From positions 1 to 64,000 of the forward strand of contig CAXBBS010000007.1 in assembly GCA_963974485.1 (NCBI GenBank): a stretch of DNA of 64,000 nucleotides, given 5' to 3'. The stretch's first letter is position 1. Every line of letters begins with the position of its first letter. The translations under genes were made by a program, and so were the position numbers. This stretch comes from JAALKW01 sp963974485. GTDB taxonomy: Bacteria > Pseudomonadota > Gammaproteobacteria > Legionellales > Legionellaceae. Positions 63,601-64,000 of the stretch are shown piece by piece. The notes under the pieces were generated by a model. The model ran no database searches. It was not told where the DNA came from and saw only the letters and a list, made by a program, of their open reading frames with translations.

Positions 63601-63947
63601 ATGACACGCGGGGCGCCTGGATTCTTAAAAAACATCAAGATGAACAGAACGAATATGCCTTATTAGTCCATGAAAACAATCGTGTAACCACCTGTATTAT
63701 TGATCGTTTATTTTTTGAAAACGGCGTCTGCTGGGTTATTGATTTTAAAACAGGTCAAGACGAAACGGAACAACAAAAAGCCCATCAAAAGCAACTCAAC
63801 ACCTACGCATACCATATGGCTGAACACGTGAATATCCCCATCCGCTGTGGCGTTTATTATTTAACGCACAATCGGTGGATTGAATGGGCATGGGAATCAA
63901 CCTCAAGATGCGCTATGATCACGGCCTTACCGTCCATCACTGAGTAA
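60666..63947 (+). CDS. UvrD/RecB-family helicase-nuclease (AddA-like)
   Basis: A 1093-residue protein. SF1 helicase motifs are in order: APAGSGKTEILTQRFLRLL, LTFTRKAAHEMRERI, LLIDEFQDTSLQQFELI, GDPMQSIYRFRAAEVG, LSCNFRSN, TIHKAKGLEFDSVILPG and LYVATTRAKERLYLF. The C-terminus holds a PD-(D/E)xK nuclease core: CIIDRLFFENGVCWVIDFKTG and QLNTYA. It probably works with an AddB-like partner in double-strand break repair, but no addB is in the window (normally just upstream). It starts inside the end of the lysC-lysA gene. Confidence 0.88.
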   Translation: MLDDQQARIQAIDPRLSSVVQAPAGSGKTEILTQRFLRLLCTVDAPEHVVALTFTRKAAHEMRERILHALRQAQTGIKPDSPHQQTRYHDAEIVLARDKMLDWQLLNNPGRLRVTTLDSLCQSLVQAMPLQEKHVPYADVTDTPSRLYSEAARACLTYALHAPEYQESIQILLEQLDNRAEHLLTLFTEQLARRDQWIRPVIQARFQHKAHLEKALYSIEQHALNQFKQALPRDCAMDLFSLATEIARLENNPDSPRYALIHDITFETLDAQTTAALASLLLTSQNTFRKSCDHHVGLKRGVCPDAQYRALKETSKTLLEILGDTPGFLDALLRVRTLPSPCYPEEQWEPLQALLKLLPLLASHMQLIFQAHQTVDFSAISHQALDALGEEDAPTDLALHLDYSIQHLLIDEFQDTSLQQFELITRLVRGFEPDDGRTLFIVGDPMQSIYRFRAAEVGLFLRAQREGIGAVYLMPLQLSCNFRSNKTLVDWSNNLFTHIFPADDDLESGAVSFHPATPTQALDHQETAVHAFEHTSADDEAEAIARLCKQLFTDHPDENIAILVRSRRQLATITRALESHQVAYQGLDTDLTITRPHVQDVWSLTQALLMPADRLAWLSVLRSPWCGLTLKDIHHIATYDTKQPVLYALSQTDCIQSLSAPGQVRILFVVNVLKHALDTRHQLPLATWLMNTLTALHLEAILTSEEEQDLEQLWEKLARFEQDGQLVDRVLFKQELSKLYTKQLGTARLQIMTIHKAKGLEFDSVILPGLGKRAPNPDKPLLRWLTLPSDASDNAEDLILISPLQAAHNERCPLYDYLGQLDAEKTAYEQQRLLYVATTRAKERLYLFDYTSSVTKNTFRASLETQCFTPMPSEHVHEAKASDDPLRYYLPDTFYQAPALPIIPEALELNSVLPELTPARALGTIAHQLLEWICTYHPETPSDVPWTIATHALHALGLSTSALNALNEQLKTLISNMFHDTRGAWILKKHQDEQNEYALLVHENNRVTTCIIDRLFFENGVCWVIDFKTGQDETEQQKAHQKQLNTYAYHMAEHVNIPIRCGVYYLTHNRWIEWAWESTSRCAMITALPSITE

Positions 63948-63952
63948 TTGAT

Positions 63953-64000
63953 ATGAACACACCGCCACTGCAAGCCCACCAAACACAATTGCCAGGTAAA
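63953..64000 (+). CDS. 5' end of a CDS leaving the right edge
   Basis: An ATG at 63953 opens a frame that runs to the edge with 16 codons visible (MNTPPLQAHQTQLPGK). It begins 5 bases after the helicase stop codon, so it is probably in the same operon. Too short to identify. Confidence 0.4.
   Translation, partial: MNTPPLQAHQTQLPGK

Noticed and set aside
1..64000. tRNA, rRNA, integrase or attachment sites
   Set aside because: I looked through the gaps between genes and saw no cloverleaf, rRNA-like stretch or integrase; a dedicated tRNA search would settle it.

Overview
The window is a moderately AT-rich stretch of a gammaproteobacterial chromosome, densely packed and mostly housekeeping. Two things point to the order Legionellales: an IcmC/DotE/DotV-type membrane protein of the Dot/Icm (type IVB) secretion system at about 40.6-41.2 kb, and a fused aspartate kinase/diaminopimelate decarboxylase at 58.1-60.7 kb. 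An ankyrin-kinase protein with an effector-like architecture fits a host-associated life. I cannot name a genus from sequence alone. I see no rRNA, tRNA, CRISPR array, transposase or integrase.

Layout. 0-1.1 kb: a photolyase-related gene cut to its first 73 codons and coupled to an SDR dehydrogenase. 1.3-3.1 kb: a class II (B12-type) ribonucleotide reductase-like protein with an altered active-site motif. 3.2-4.1 kb: a persulfide dioxygenase-like metallo-hydrolase. 4.2-6.3 kb: two small proteins, one FlgM-like, and an ankyrin-kinase protein. 6.2-9.7 kb: recJ, a conserved hypothetical and a DUF4143-type ATPase with a cluster of repeats at its start. 9.8-14.2 kb: a DUF498 protein, a small lipoprotein and two tandem secreted paralogues that look like MACPF/perforin-type proteins. 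14.2-14.8 kb: a non-coding stretch rich in hairpins.

14.8-33.7 kb is a surface-polysaccharide (O-antigen) locus. A methyltransferase and the Wzm/Wzt ABC exporter run rightward. Thirteen genes run leftward and meet them tail to tail: the WbpE-A-B-D set that makes UDP-2,3-diacetamido-glucuronic acid, an L-2-hydroxyglutarate oxidase-like enzyme, two nucleotide-sugar epimerases, two AsnB-type amidotransferases and four glycosyltransferases. No Wzx flippase or Wzy polymerase is seen, so export is inferred to be ABC-transporter dependent. The leftward series sits directly behind hflK-hflC-purA with very short gaps or overlaps, so it may share their transcript. The oxidase makes metabolic sense: the WbpB step is known to pass electrons to 2-oxoglutarate and form 2-hydroxyglutarate, which this enzyme could turn back.

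33.7-64 kb is core genome: purA, hflC, hflK, trmB, rpmB-rpmG (with a clear promoter and terminator), hpf, an NPr/HPr protein, pssA, a DUF3579 protein, the IcmC-like gene, a ferredoxin-NADP reductase-type flavoprotein, class I aldolase, the aroQ-accB-accC-prmA cluster, an orphan sensor-like membrane protein, mdh, hemW, plsY, tsaD, lpxH, minC, fadD, fadL, lysC-lysA and a UvrD-family helicase/nuclease. Two unrecognised soluble proteins (51.2 and 55.2 kb) and a small secreted protein (56.1 kb) are interspersed.
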